A DNA stretch of 12,627 bases. Source: UMGS363 sp964402055. Its GTDB lineage: Bacteria; Bacillota; Clostridia; Oscillospirales; Ruminococcaceae. A model generated the notes under the pieces. That model did no database searches and was not told the DNA's origin. It was given only the letters and a program-made list of their open reading frames with translations. Numbering within the stretch: position 1 is the first letter of the stretch; the number at the start of each line of letters is the position of its first letter. Made by a program: the position numbers and the translations under genes. The stretch covers positions 1-12,627 of the forward strand of contig CAYOAV010000051.1 in assembly GCA_964402055.1 (NCBI GenBank), given 5' to 3'. Shown piece after piece: positions 6,223 through 12,627 of the stretch.

Positions 6223-8088
6223 ATGCTCGGAGATATGAAAATTGTAGCTCTCTGTACTACAAGAATATATGATGATAATTGTACAGAGCTAATTTCTGCT
6301 CTGAACAGGGAAATTGTCAATAAAGGCGGCAGACTTATCGTTTTTAGTACTGTTTCCGACCTCTTTTTTGGTACGCACGCAGAAGAGGCTGAAGCTAAAA
6401 TCTTCGATCTTATGAATTTCGATATGATTGACGCAGTTATCGTCCACGATGAATCAATAAAAAATAAAACAGTCCTCGAAAATATTATCGAAAAAACTAA
6501 ATCGAATAACGTTCCTGTCTATTTTATCGGAAATAAACGTGCCGATTGTACCTGTTTCAGCTTCGATTATGTAAAAGGCTTTAAAGAAATAGTCCGCCAT
6601 ATTATTGAGGAGCATGGTATCCGTTCCGTACATATGATTGCAGGAATTAAGGATAATCCCTTTTCCGAAGAAAGAATAAATTGCTTTAAAGAGGTTCTTG
6701 CGGATAATAATATAGATTTTTACGAAAATATGATAAGCTACGGCGAATTCTGGAATACTCCGACTGAAAAAGCCGTCAATAAGCTTATCAGCGAGAATAA
6801 ATTGCCAAGGGCTTTTATTTGTGCAAACGATACAATGGCTGTTACCGCTGTCCTGACCTTGAAAAAAGCTGGCTATAAAGTCCCCGAGGATGTCATTGTT
6901 ACAGGTTTTGACGGAGTTGTCGAGGCAAGATTTAATGACCCGAAAATTACAACCGTCCTGTGTAGCTATGACGACCTCGCTGAGAGTATAAGTAACGTTA
7001 TCTTTGCCGAAAAATTTGATAAAAAAGAGTATCTGACCGTTCCGAAGCTTATTTTGTCTGAATCCTGCGGCTGCTTTGAATGTCAAACATTATCTGCGTG
7101 TGAATATATCGATACGCTCGGTAAACGCTTCCGCAGATTTCAGGAAGAGGATAAGGTGCTGAACCGAATTTCTCTTAATATCCAGAATAGCTCCGATGTA
7201 AGCGAAGTCAGCAGGATTATGGATGACCAAGGAATTATGTACGATATGGCTTGTATCGTTAAATCCGAGTTCCTTAACCCAGCCCTGAACCCGATGAAGG
7301 TTTATTCCGAAACGACCTTCGGCGATACAGGATATGTCATCTATAAAAGCGAAAATGACGCTGAAAAACGAACTTCTATTACCGAGTTCCCGATAAAGGA
7401 GCTTTATCACGATTTTGAAAATTCTATCCGTGAGCTTAAAGCACCTATCGTCTTTAATTCACTTTCCTATATCAATAACCCTTTCGGTTATATCTGCTAT
7501 TTTTACCGTGATTATTTTGAGGATAATTATGTGAAAACAATGCAGATAACAATGATGCTGAGTAATGCCTTGAGCAGCTTCAGAGCCGCAAAATATCAGC
7601 GTTATCTTCTCGACCATATCGAGGAATCCTACCGCCACGACGCAATGACTGGACTTTATAACCGAGGCGGTTTTATGCAGCTTTTCCCAGCTTTCAGAGC
7701 AGATTGTGGGGGAGTGATAACCGCAATTTTGGCAGATCTTGACAGTCTGAAACAGATTAATGATCTCTACGGTCACGATGAGGGCGATGTCGCCATCCGT
7801 GCAGTCGCAAAAGCACTTGAATTTTCCTGTCCCGAAGGCTCAATCTGTACAAGATTCGGCGGAGATGAAATGTTTGCCGTAATAAAGGGCGGAATTGATT
7901 ATGATATAAAGCAAAAAATCAATGATTGGCTCGCAGGCTTTAACAGTAAATCAGGGAAACCGTATCAGGTTTCCGCAAGCATCGGAATTTATACAACAAG
8001 CTCGGAAAATGCCGATTTTGAAGAGCTTGTCAGAAAATCCGATAGTCTTATGTATAACGAAAAAATCGCAAAAAAAGTTAAAAGATAA
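6223..8088 (+). CDS. Cytoplasmic LacI-type sensor fused to a GGDEF (diguanylate cyclase) domain
   Basis: The product is 621 residues without signal peptide or membrane helix. Residues 5 to about 278 match the LacI-type periplasmic-binding fold (FICANDTMAVTAVLTLKKAGY, then VPEDVIVTGFDG, then DPKITTVLCSYDDLAES), but the protein starts directly in the sensor with no helix-turn-helix. A cysteine-rich SESCGCFEC follows at 279-287. Residues 288 to about 470 are an unassigned, possibly GAF-like region with a helical end. The GGDEF domain runs from 472 (HDAMTGLYNRGGF): a metal-binding DLD at 505-507, IND-LYGHDEGD, and signature RFGGDEM with GGDEM at 546-550. The last position is Met instead of Phe. 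The segment aligning with the inhibitory RxxD I-site is PEGS, so product inhibition through that site is absent. It probably makes c-di-GMP from GTP under control of a sugar-like ligand; a receptor or inactive role is possible. It is transcribed alone. Confidence 0.92.
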   Translation: MLGDMKIVALCTTRIYDDNCTELISALNREIVNKGGRLIVFSTVSDLFFGTHAEEAEAKIFDLMNFDMIDAVIVHDESIKNKTVLENIIEKTKSNNVPVYFIGNKRADCTCFSFDYVKGFKEIVRHIIEEHGIRSVHMIAGIKDNPFSEERINCFKEVLADNNIDFYENMISYGEFWNTPTEKAVNKLISENKLPRAFICANDTMAVTAVLTLKKAGYKVPEDVIVTGFDGVVEARFNDPKITTVLCSYDDLAESISNVIFAEKFDKKEYLTVPKLILSESCGCFECQTLSACEYIDTLGKRFRRFQEEDKVLNRISLNIQNSSDVSEVSRIMDDQGIMYDMACIVKSEFLNPALNPMKVYSETTFGDTGYVIYKSENDAEKRTSITEFPIKELYHDFENSIRELKAPIVFNSLSYINNPFGYICYFYRDYFEDNYVKTMQITMMLSNALSSFRAAKYQRYLLDHIEESYRHDAMTGLYNRGGFMQLFPAFRADCGGVITAILADLDSLKQINDLYGHDEGDVAIRAVAKALEFSCPEGSICTRFGGDEMFAVIKGGIDYDIKQKINDWLAGFNSKSGKPYQVSASIGIYTTSSENADFEELVRKSDSLMYNEKIAKKVKR

Positions 8089-8120
8089 AAAAACAGGCTG
8101 CTTTGAAACAGCCTGTTTTT
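8089..8120. terminator. Bidirectional terminator between convergent genes
   Basis: AAAAACAGGCTG (8089-8100) and CAGCCTGTTTTT (8109-8120) pair over 12 bp around an 8-nt loop. The stem is flanked by an A-run on one side and a T-run on the other, so it works in both directions. It begins right after the stop codon of the sensor-GGDEF gene (8086-8088) and ends one base from the stop codon of the minus-strand gene (8122-8124), serving both. Confidence 0.9.
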
Positions 8121-8121
8121 G

Positions 8122-9969
8122 TTATTGGATTACAATTGTAAGATTGCCCTTTGCGTCAGTATTGATTTTGTAGTCATCAGCGCTTAAATATAAGTAGTCT
8201 GAACCTTTTATTACCTTGCCAAGACTGTAATTTTTAGTGAAGCTTGTAAGCTCCGCTTCGGTTTTCTTATCAATAACGCTTAGTTGGATTATGTTTTCAG
8301 GATTTTCATTTTCTGCACCGACTATTTCATTCGATACATTGAGCTTTGATCCTGAATACAGATTGAAGTAAACCTCACCGTTTATTATCCATTTCGAGGT
8401 CGTTAAACCAAGCTTTGAACAGATTTTTGAGGAATCAGAGGTTGTAAGTGTATCCGTAACGGTGATTTTTTCAGCTGTTATGATTGAATCATCCAATGTC
8501 AGCTTCATTGACTTGATTGTTGCCTTGTTTGTGGAGGAATTTTCAAAAATGATGTTATATCCTGTGCCGTTCAGGTTGAAATTACTTGCTGTGTTTTTGC
8601 CCATTGAATATAAATCAATATTCCTGAAGGCAGTATTTCCCGTAAGGTTAAGTGAACCCTTGAAGGTTAATGAGCATACATTTTCAGCGTCTGTACCCTC
8701 GATAGTAAGGCTTGCATATGTTCCCTTGGTTGGGAATTTAGGTGTGCTGTTCAAGTCAATGCTTTTAAGGAGCTTGATTGTATAGTTGGCTGTTCCGTCC
8801 TTAGCCTTGCTGATAGTATTGACAATATCTGTCCATTGTGCAAATCCTTCGGTTGAAGGCTTTTTGTCGGAGGAAAGCACGAATATTTCTTCAAGGAGAA
8901 CAATATCATTGCCAACCTGTGCAAAGAAAGGCTTAATACTTTCATCATCAGAGCTGTCATAATCATATCCGTAAAGTCTGAATTTTTTGTTAAGGTCTGT
9001 CAAATTCTTTGTTGAAAGGATTTTAGTGCCGTAAACAGCATTTCCTGATATGAAAAGTCCATCATTATCAACATTGAAATCTTCATTTTTGCCTGTGTAT
9101 TTTAAGGTAGCTTTTCCAATCGAATCGAAAATGATTTTTGCGTTTTCGTTGGATTTGAACGACTTGAAAGAACCTGATTTGAGAGTATCGGAAATATGCA
9201 GCTCCGATCTTGTTTCAATTACAAGTTTATTAACATTAAGTGATGCTTTGATATGAACATAGCCTTCCTCGTATTCTTCGCCGACTGACAAAGTGCCAAA
9301 GCCTGTTACATCATACGATTTGTTAGTATTGCCGATAACAGACATTACAGCATTATTTTTGCCCTTGAAAGAATCAATTGTAGTATCCTGTCTTAGCAAA
9401 ACATTGTCCTTGGCATTAAGAGTAAGCGTTTTTGCTGTTGATTTGAAGATAACATTATCAAGCTCAATAGGACAATTTGCATTGATAGATGAATTCTTGC
9501 CAATATTGATAGCCGAATCGTCCATACATTTGATAATTAACCTTTTTGCCTTGCCTGCATTCGGAAGTGAAAATTTTGCAGGCTCAACGCTTTCCTCAAC
9601 ATTGATTTGATAGGTCTGTTCCGGATTGTTTGCATTATTAATATAATCAACAGCCTCTTCAAATGTTGCATATTTGTATTCATTTATGTATTCAAGCTCT
9701 TCAGCAACGGTTTTAAATACGGAAAGGGTTATGATCTTTTCGCCGACAGTTTTTATTCCCTTTGTTTTTGCATCAAGCTTAACTTTCAGATCCCCATTGT
9801 TTACAACGGTTATCTTATCAAGCTTGTTAAAGCTGGTGTTTTTTACATAAAGAAGGGTTCTTCCGCTTTCAAGGTTTATTGGTGTTTGGTTTAAGGTGTC
9901 ATCCTCTTTGCATACCTTTATTTCAAGGCTTGCTGTTTCATCGATACCAGTGATTGTTACCTTTGGCAG
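8122..9969 (-). repeat. Degenerate C-terminal repeat region (about 615 residues)
   Basis: It starts with LPKVTIT (9969-9949) and RTLLYVKN, then departs from the pattern: FTGTKL is lost, but KFSLPNAGKAKRLIIK and, further on, PKFPTKGTYASLTIEG, then LTFKGSLNLTGN, echo the KFALPK-to-LTFTGT segment. It probably holds two diverged units. The final LYLSADDYKINTDAKGNLTIVIQ resembles the YxxKxKAIKAE strand pair of units B and C. Confidence 0.5.
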
Positions 9970-12627
9970 GATATAATCAGAGGTTTCATTCAGATAAAGG
10001 GATGTTACGTTGGTTTGTTCGGTTCTTGTAATGTTGGTTATGTCAATGACTGTTTTTGCACCGTAAACATCGAGTATGCCTGAAAACTTGCCGATTTTCG
10101 ACATATTTCCGCTGATTTTTATTTGACCGCTTACAGAATCAAAGCCCGAGATGCTTGTAAAATCAACCCATTCAGTCTCTGTTATAAGCTCTGAACCTGT
10201 TTTACCTGTTACCTTGCCGAAATGATAAGCGTCAATGCCTGTATAATATTCGGGTTCAGCGATAATAAGCTTTGCATTCTTTTCAACCGAAACATCAAGA
10301 AGCTTCGCTTTATTATTAACAGCTATTCCTGTCTGGAAAAGAGTATTGTAAGGAATTGTGAGCTTTGTGCCTGTAAATGTTAGAGAATGCCCGCCATGAA
10401 AATATAATCCGCTTGTCTGTGTTGCCTTAGGAAGTGAAAATTTTGAATCAAGCGTAAGATTGGTATTAACCTCGATCAAATAGCATGGACGTTTTTCGTT
10501 TTTGTTGAAGGTCTGATTATCTATATAAGCGAAAAGCTCGTCAAAATCAGCAAAATTCTTAAAGCCATTTGTTTCGAATGAAGAATCTACTGTATAATTG
10601 TTGGTTTCACCTTCCCATATTATTTTGCTAAGTGTAAGTGAGCTGTCATATTTAGCCTTGATAGCTTTTTGCTTGCTGTCATAGGATGAAGAAAGTTTAA
10701 ATCCATCTTCAACAACATTTAATATCTTTATATTTTCGCTAAGATCATTGCCCTTGGTATAAGCAACAATCGTTCCCGATTCAATTATTGGATATTCAAA
10801 ATTCTCAAAAAGAGAGTTATATACGGAAATGCTAAAGGTATTTTCTGAACCGTAATTTTCAGCAATAGCTGCGTCTGCAATAAAAGAGGTAACTGTAAGC
10901 TTTGGAATTACACCGCTGCTGTTCTTGACAAGAGTAAATCTTGAAGCCTCCCATACCTTATCGATAACAGCACTTGATTTTTCGCCGATAAGAAACATAT
11001 TGCCCTTAAAGCTGGTAATTCCTGTTGCTGTGCCTGCGATATAAACCGTTCCTGTAACCTCGCCAAAGGTTGCAATATTATTGACAATTGCTTCATTGCC
11101 TAAAATAAGCTTAGAGCTTTTTGTGCCTGAAATCTTATTGATATAAGTCGTATAAGTTTCAGCTTCCTCATTCAATTCACCTGTGCTTTGTGATATTTTC
11201 AAGGTTGCATTTCCTGAAACGGTGAAATCTATGAGGTTATTCTTGTTGCTTGCCTTTATCGGAACTCTGAACGTGACATCATAAGGAATTGCAAGCTTTG
11301 TGCCTGTGAAGGTAAGAGAACCATTGCCGTCAAAAACGATACTCTTTGCGTTGCTCTTAGAAGGCAATGCAAATTTTTCGTATACGGTTATATCTTGATT
11401 GAGTGTAATACTATAATCAAGCTTATCCTTATGCGAATTGAAATATTCAGAAAGAAGCTCGAAATTCGGGAAGCCCTTGTACACACTGGATGCTTTAAGA
11501 GTAATTGCTGAACCATCCTCTGCCTTGATAGCCTTGAGGTTTTTGTAATAATATGCAGTGAGCTGAACGCCTTTTTCATTGCTGTTGAATACACTTAAAT
11601 TATCGGTAATGTCCTTGCCCTTGGTATAAGCGATAATTGTCCCAGAAGAAAGTGTTGCAGTTTGTCCATTTTCGTCTAAAATCTCAATAACGGATTTTTC
11701 TGCTTCGGTTATCGTAAGCTTTGGAATATTTCCATTTTTGTTCATATAAAGATTTATATTTGCACCGTCAAGCAATTTTTTAATGTCAGCAGTAGATTGC
11801 TTGCCGCAAATAGATATCACACCATCAAATTCAGCTACATTTGATATGCTGCCATATACATTAACCTTATAGCTTGCAGTAACCTTCTTGAAGTTAGAGA
11901 TATCATTAACACAAACAGTTGCGTCATCTGCACTAAATATAGAGCTTGCTGTGCCTGTTACTTTATTGATATAAGGCTTGCCGCTGCTGTTCAATTTAGA
12001 ATCAAAAACAGAAAGCTTTTTGCCGCTTGCAACAGTGAAATCGATAGAATTATTGGCATTTTCAACCTTTATTTCTGAAGCAATATTCACATCGTATGGA
12101 ATATTTAGCTTTGTTCCAGTAAATGTGATAGTACTGCCCTCTATTAATATGCTTTTTACATTCTTTTTGGGAAATGCAAAGCTTTCAGGAACGGTAACCT
12201 CTTCACCAAGCTCAATTACGAAATCATATGCCGTGGATAGCTTTGAAATTGCTTGGAAAAGAGCGTCAAAATTGGAATAAACGCCGATTTCATTAATGCT
12301 ACCCTCAGTATAAAGCCTGATTACAAGAGCTTCTGCTTTAATTTCCTTTGTTTTGCTGTAATAAACAGCGGTATATTTATTGTGCTTGGAATCTTCGTTT
12401 GCTATATTGATCTGCTTTGAAAGATCCTTGCCGTTTGTATAAAGGAGAGTTTGTCCCGATTTAATTGCTGTATATCCGCCATCAACGGAAAGATTAAGCA
12501 TTCCATTGATGTCCGATATGGTCAGTTCAGGCAAATTGCCATTTGAATTTGTATCCAATGTAATGGTTGAATTTGCGGAAATTTCGTCAATTGTTGCAAT
12601 TGAATCGGAATTAAGAGTAAGTGTTCC
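8122..12627 (-). CDS. Giant tandem-repeat protein of unknown function, N-terminus outside window
   Basis: The minus-strand frame is open from the right edge (12627) to TAA at 8124-8122, at least 1501 residues. The TTG at 12558-12556 is mid-repeat (ANSTITLDTNSNGNLPELT), not a start. I do not recognise a family. At least three diverged units of about 269-313 residues share, in order, IPKLTIT, SGTIIAYTKGKDL, a KAIKAE strand, an FxxLxxYI segment, KFALPK, LTFTGTKLxIPY, DFTVSG and YINKVTGT; a degenerate C-terminal region follows. It is rich in Ser, Thr, Asn, Lys and Ile, poor in Cys and Trp, and alternates short strands with Gly/Asn turns, as in parallel beta-helix or beta-sandwich exported proteins. 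No membrane helix, sortase motif, dockerin or SLH domain is visible, and the C-terminus ends on a strand (NLTIVIQ). A signal peptide, if any, would be outside the window. Surface or secreted location is inferred. Confidence 0.85.
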   Translation of the reverse strand, partial: GTLTLNSDSIATIDEISANSTITLDTNSNGNLPELTISDINGMLNLSVDGGYTAIKSGQTLLYTNGKDLSKQINIANEDSKHNKYTAVYYSKTKEIKAEALVIRLYTEGSINEIGVYSNFDALFQAISKLSTAYDFVIELGEEVTVPESFAFPKKNVKSILIEGSTITFTGTKLNIPYDVNIASEIKVENANNSIDFTVASGKKLSVFDSKLNSSGKPYINKVTGTASSIFSADDATVCVNDISNFKKVTASYKVNVYGSISNVAEFDGVISICGKQSTADIKKLLDGANINLYMNKNGNIPKLTITEAEKSVIEILDENGQTATLSSGTIIAYTKGKDITDNLSVFNSNEKGVQLTAYYYKNLKAIKAEDGSAITLKASSVYKGFPNFELLSEYFNSHKDKLDYSITLNQDITVYEKFALPSKSNAKSIVFDGNGSLTFTGTKLAIPYDVTFRVPIKASNKNNLIDFTVSGNATLKISQSTGELNEEAETYTTYINKISGTKSSKLILGNEAIVNNIATFGEVTGTVYIAGTATGITSFKGNMFLIGEKSSAVIDKVWEASRFTLVKNSSGVIPKLTVTSFIADAAIAENYGSENTFSISVYNSLFENFEYPIIESGTIVAYTKGNDLSENIKILNVVEDGFKLSSSYDSKQKAIKAKYDSSLTLSKIIWEGETNNYTVDSSFETNGFKNFADFDELFAYIDNQTFNKNEKRPCYLIEVNTNLTLDSKFSLPKATQTSGLYFHGGHSLTFTGTKLTIPYNTLFQTGIAVNNKAKLLDVSVEKNAKLIIAEPEYYTGIDAYHFGKVTGKTGSELITETEWVDFTSISGFDSVSGQIKISGNMSKIGKFSGILDVYGAKTVIDITNITRTEQTNVTSLYLNETSDYILPKVTITGIDETASLEIKVCKEDDTLNQTPINLESGRTLLYVKNTSFNKLDKITVVNNGDLKVKLDAKTKGIKTVGEKIITLSVFKTVAEELEYINEYKYATFEEAVDYINNANNPEQTYQINVEESVEPAKFSLPNAGKAKRLIIKCMDDSAINIGKNSSINANCPIELDNVIFKSTAKTLTLNAKDNVLLRQDTTIDSFKGKNNAVMSVIGNTNKSYDVTGFGTLSVGEEYEEGYVHIKASLNVNKLVIETRSELHISDTLKSGSFKSFKSNENAKIIFDSIGKATLKYTGKNEDFNVDNDGLFISGNAVYGTKILSTKNLTDLNKKFRLYGYDYDSSDDESIKPFFAQVGNDIVLLEEIFVLSSDKKPSTEGFAQWTDIVNTISKAKDGTANYTIKLLKSIDLNSTPKFPTKGTYASLTIEGTDAENVCSLTFKGSLNLTGNTAFRNIDLYSMGKNTASNFNLNGTGYNIIFENSSTNKATIKSMKLTLDDSIITAEKITVTDTLTTSDSSKICSKLGLTTSKWIINGEVYFNLYSGSKLNVSNEIVGAENENPENIIQLSVIDKKTEAELTSFTKNYSLGKVIKGSDYLYLSADDYKINTDAKGNLTIVIQ
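9970..10908 (-). repeat. Protein repeat unit C (313 residues, with insertions)
   Basis: The unit starts with IPKLTVT (10908-10888). It has GTIVAYTKGNDLSENI (17-nt match to unit B at 10748-10764), KAIKAK, KFSLPKA and FTGTKLTIPY (10377-10348). About 40 extra residues relative to unit B lie before GTIVAYTKG and around IIWEGETNNYTVDSS. Confidence 0.75.
10909..11727 (-). repeat. Protein repeat unit B (273 residues)
   Basis: The unit starts with IPKLTIT (11727-11707). It has GTIIAYTKGKDI, KAIKAE, KFALPSK, FTGTKLAIPY (11310-11281), IDFTVSG and YINKISGT. It shares the 17-nt string TTGCCCTTGGTATAAGC (plus strand, 11615-11631) exactly with unit C, so the units also keep DNA-level similarity. Confidence 0.78.
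11728..12534 (-). repeat. Protein repeat unit A (269 residues)
   Basis: The unit runs from LPELTIS (12534-12514) to just before the next anchor. It contains TLLYTNGKDLSKQI, KEIKAE, ESFAFPKK, FTGTKLNIPY (12123-12094), IDFTVASG and YINKVTGT. The 23 residues upstream to the window edge look like the end of an earlier unit. Confidence 0.75.

Noticed and set aside
6454..7776. Minus-strand open frames antisense to the sensor-GGDEF gene
   Set aside because: They are shadows of a well-supported gene with clear domains on the plus strand.
8462..9894. Plus-strand open frames of about 70-107 codons inside the repeat gene
   Set aside because: They lie antisense to a strong continuous coding frame, lack ribosome binding sites and resemble no protein family.
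12556..12558. TTG as start codon of the large minus-strand gene
   Set aside because: The frame stays open to the window edge, no ribosome binding site precedes it within the window, and the residues around it belong to the end of a repeat unit.
8122..12627. CRISPR array or DNA satellite suggested by repeated strings
   Set aside because: The repeats are spaced by about 800-940 nt, always a multiple of three, and diverged; they reflect protein repeat units.

Overview
The window looks like chromosomal DNA of a low-to-moderate GC Gram-positive of the class Clostridia, most likely a Ruminococcus-like gut or rumen fibre degrader (Oscillospiraceae). The grounds are strong AAGGAGG-type ribosome binding sites, sigma-A-type promoters, a lipobox-anchored sugar-binding protein, a LacI-type sensor fused to a GGDEF domain, and a very large repetitive protein. 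The genus is an inference; no 16S rRNA or other marker gene is present.

Layout. (1) 1-1314, plus strand: the 3' end of a PLP-dependent aminotransferase gene, followed after 15 nt by trpS (tryptophanyl-tRNA synthetase). (2) 1315-1633: an AT-rich intergenic region with a sigma-A-like promoter and two CG-centred palindromes sharing AAACGTTTA, which are candidate operators. (3) 1634-6115, plus strand: a carbohydrate-uptake locus made of a LacI-family regulator, a lipoprotein solute-binding protein and two MalF/MalG-type permeases. An AT hairpin precedes the binding-protein gene, a GC-rich hairpin with a short T-run separates it from the permeases, and a strong terminator closes the unit. No ATPase or glycosidase gene is present. 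(4) 6163-8120: a well-formed extended -10 promoter drives a 621-residue cytoplasmic protein that joins a LacI-type ligand-binding domain without a helix-turn-helix, a middle region and a GGDEF domain (GGDEM signature, no canonical I-site). It ends at a hairpin usable from both strands. (5) 8122-12627, minus strand: one uninterrupted reading frame of at least 1501 codons, open at the right edge, encoding a giant protein of diverged tandem units of about 270-313 residues.

How the genes may work together. The binding protein and two permeases form a CUT1-type ABC importer for an oligosaccharide, glycoside or related solute. It would need an ATPase encoded elsewhere, as is common in Firmicutes. 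The adjacent LacI repressor probably controls it and possibly itself. The next gene reuses the LacI-type sensor fold to feed a GGDEF output, so the same or a related sugar could be read both by a DNA-binding repressor and by a c-di-GMP enzyme. That is inference from adjacency and domain content. The repeat protein is convergent and separately transcribed; its function is unknown, although its repeats resemble beta-strand-rich exported proteins.

The strongest candidates for something new are the HTH-less LacI-sensor/GGDEF protein beside a sugar importer, and the giant tandem-repeat protein.
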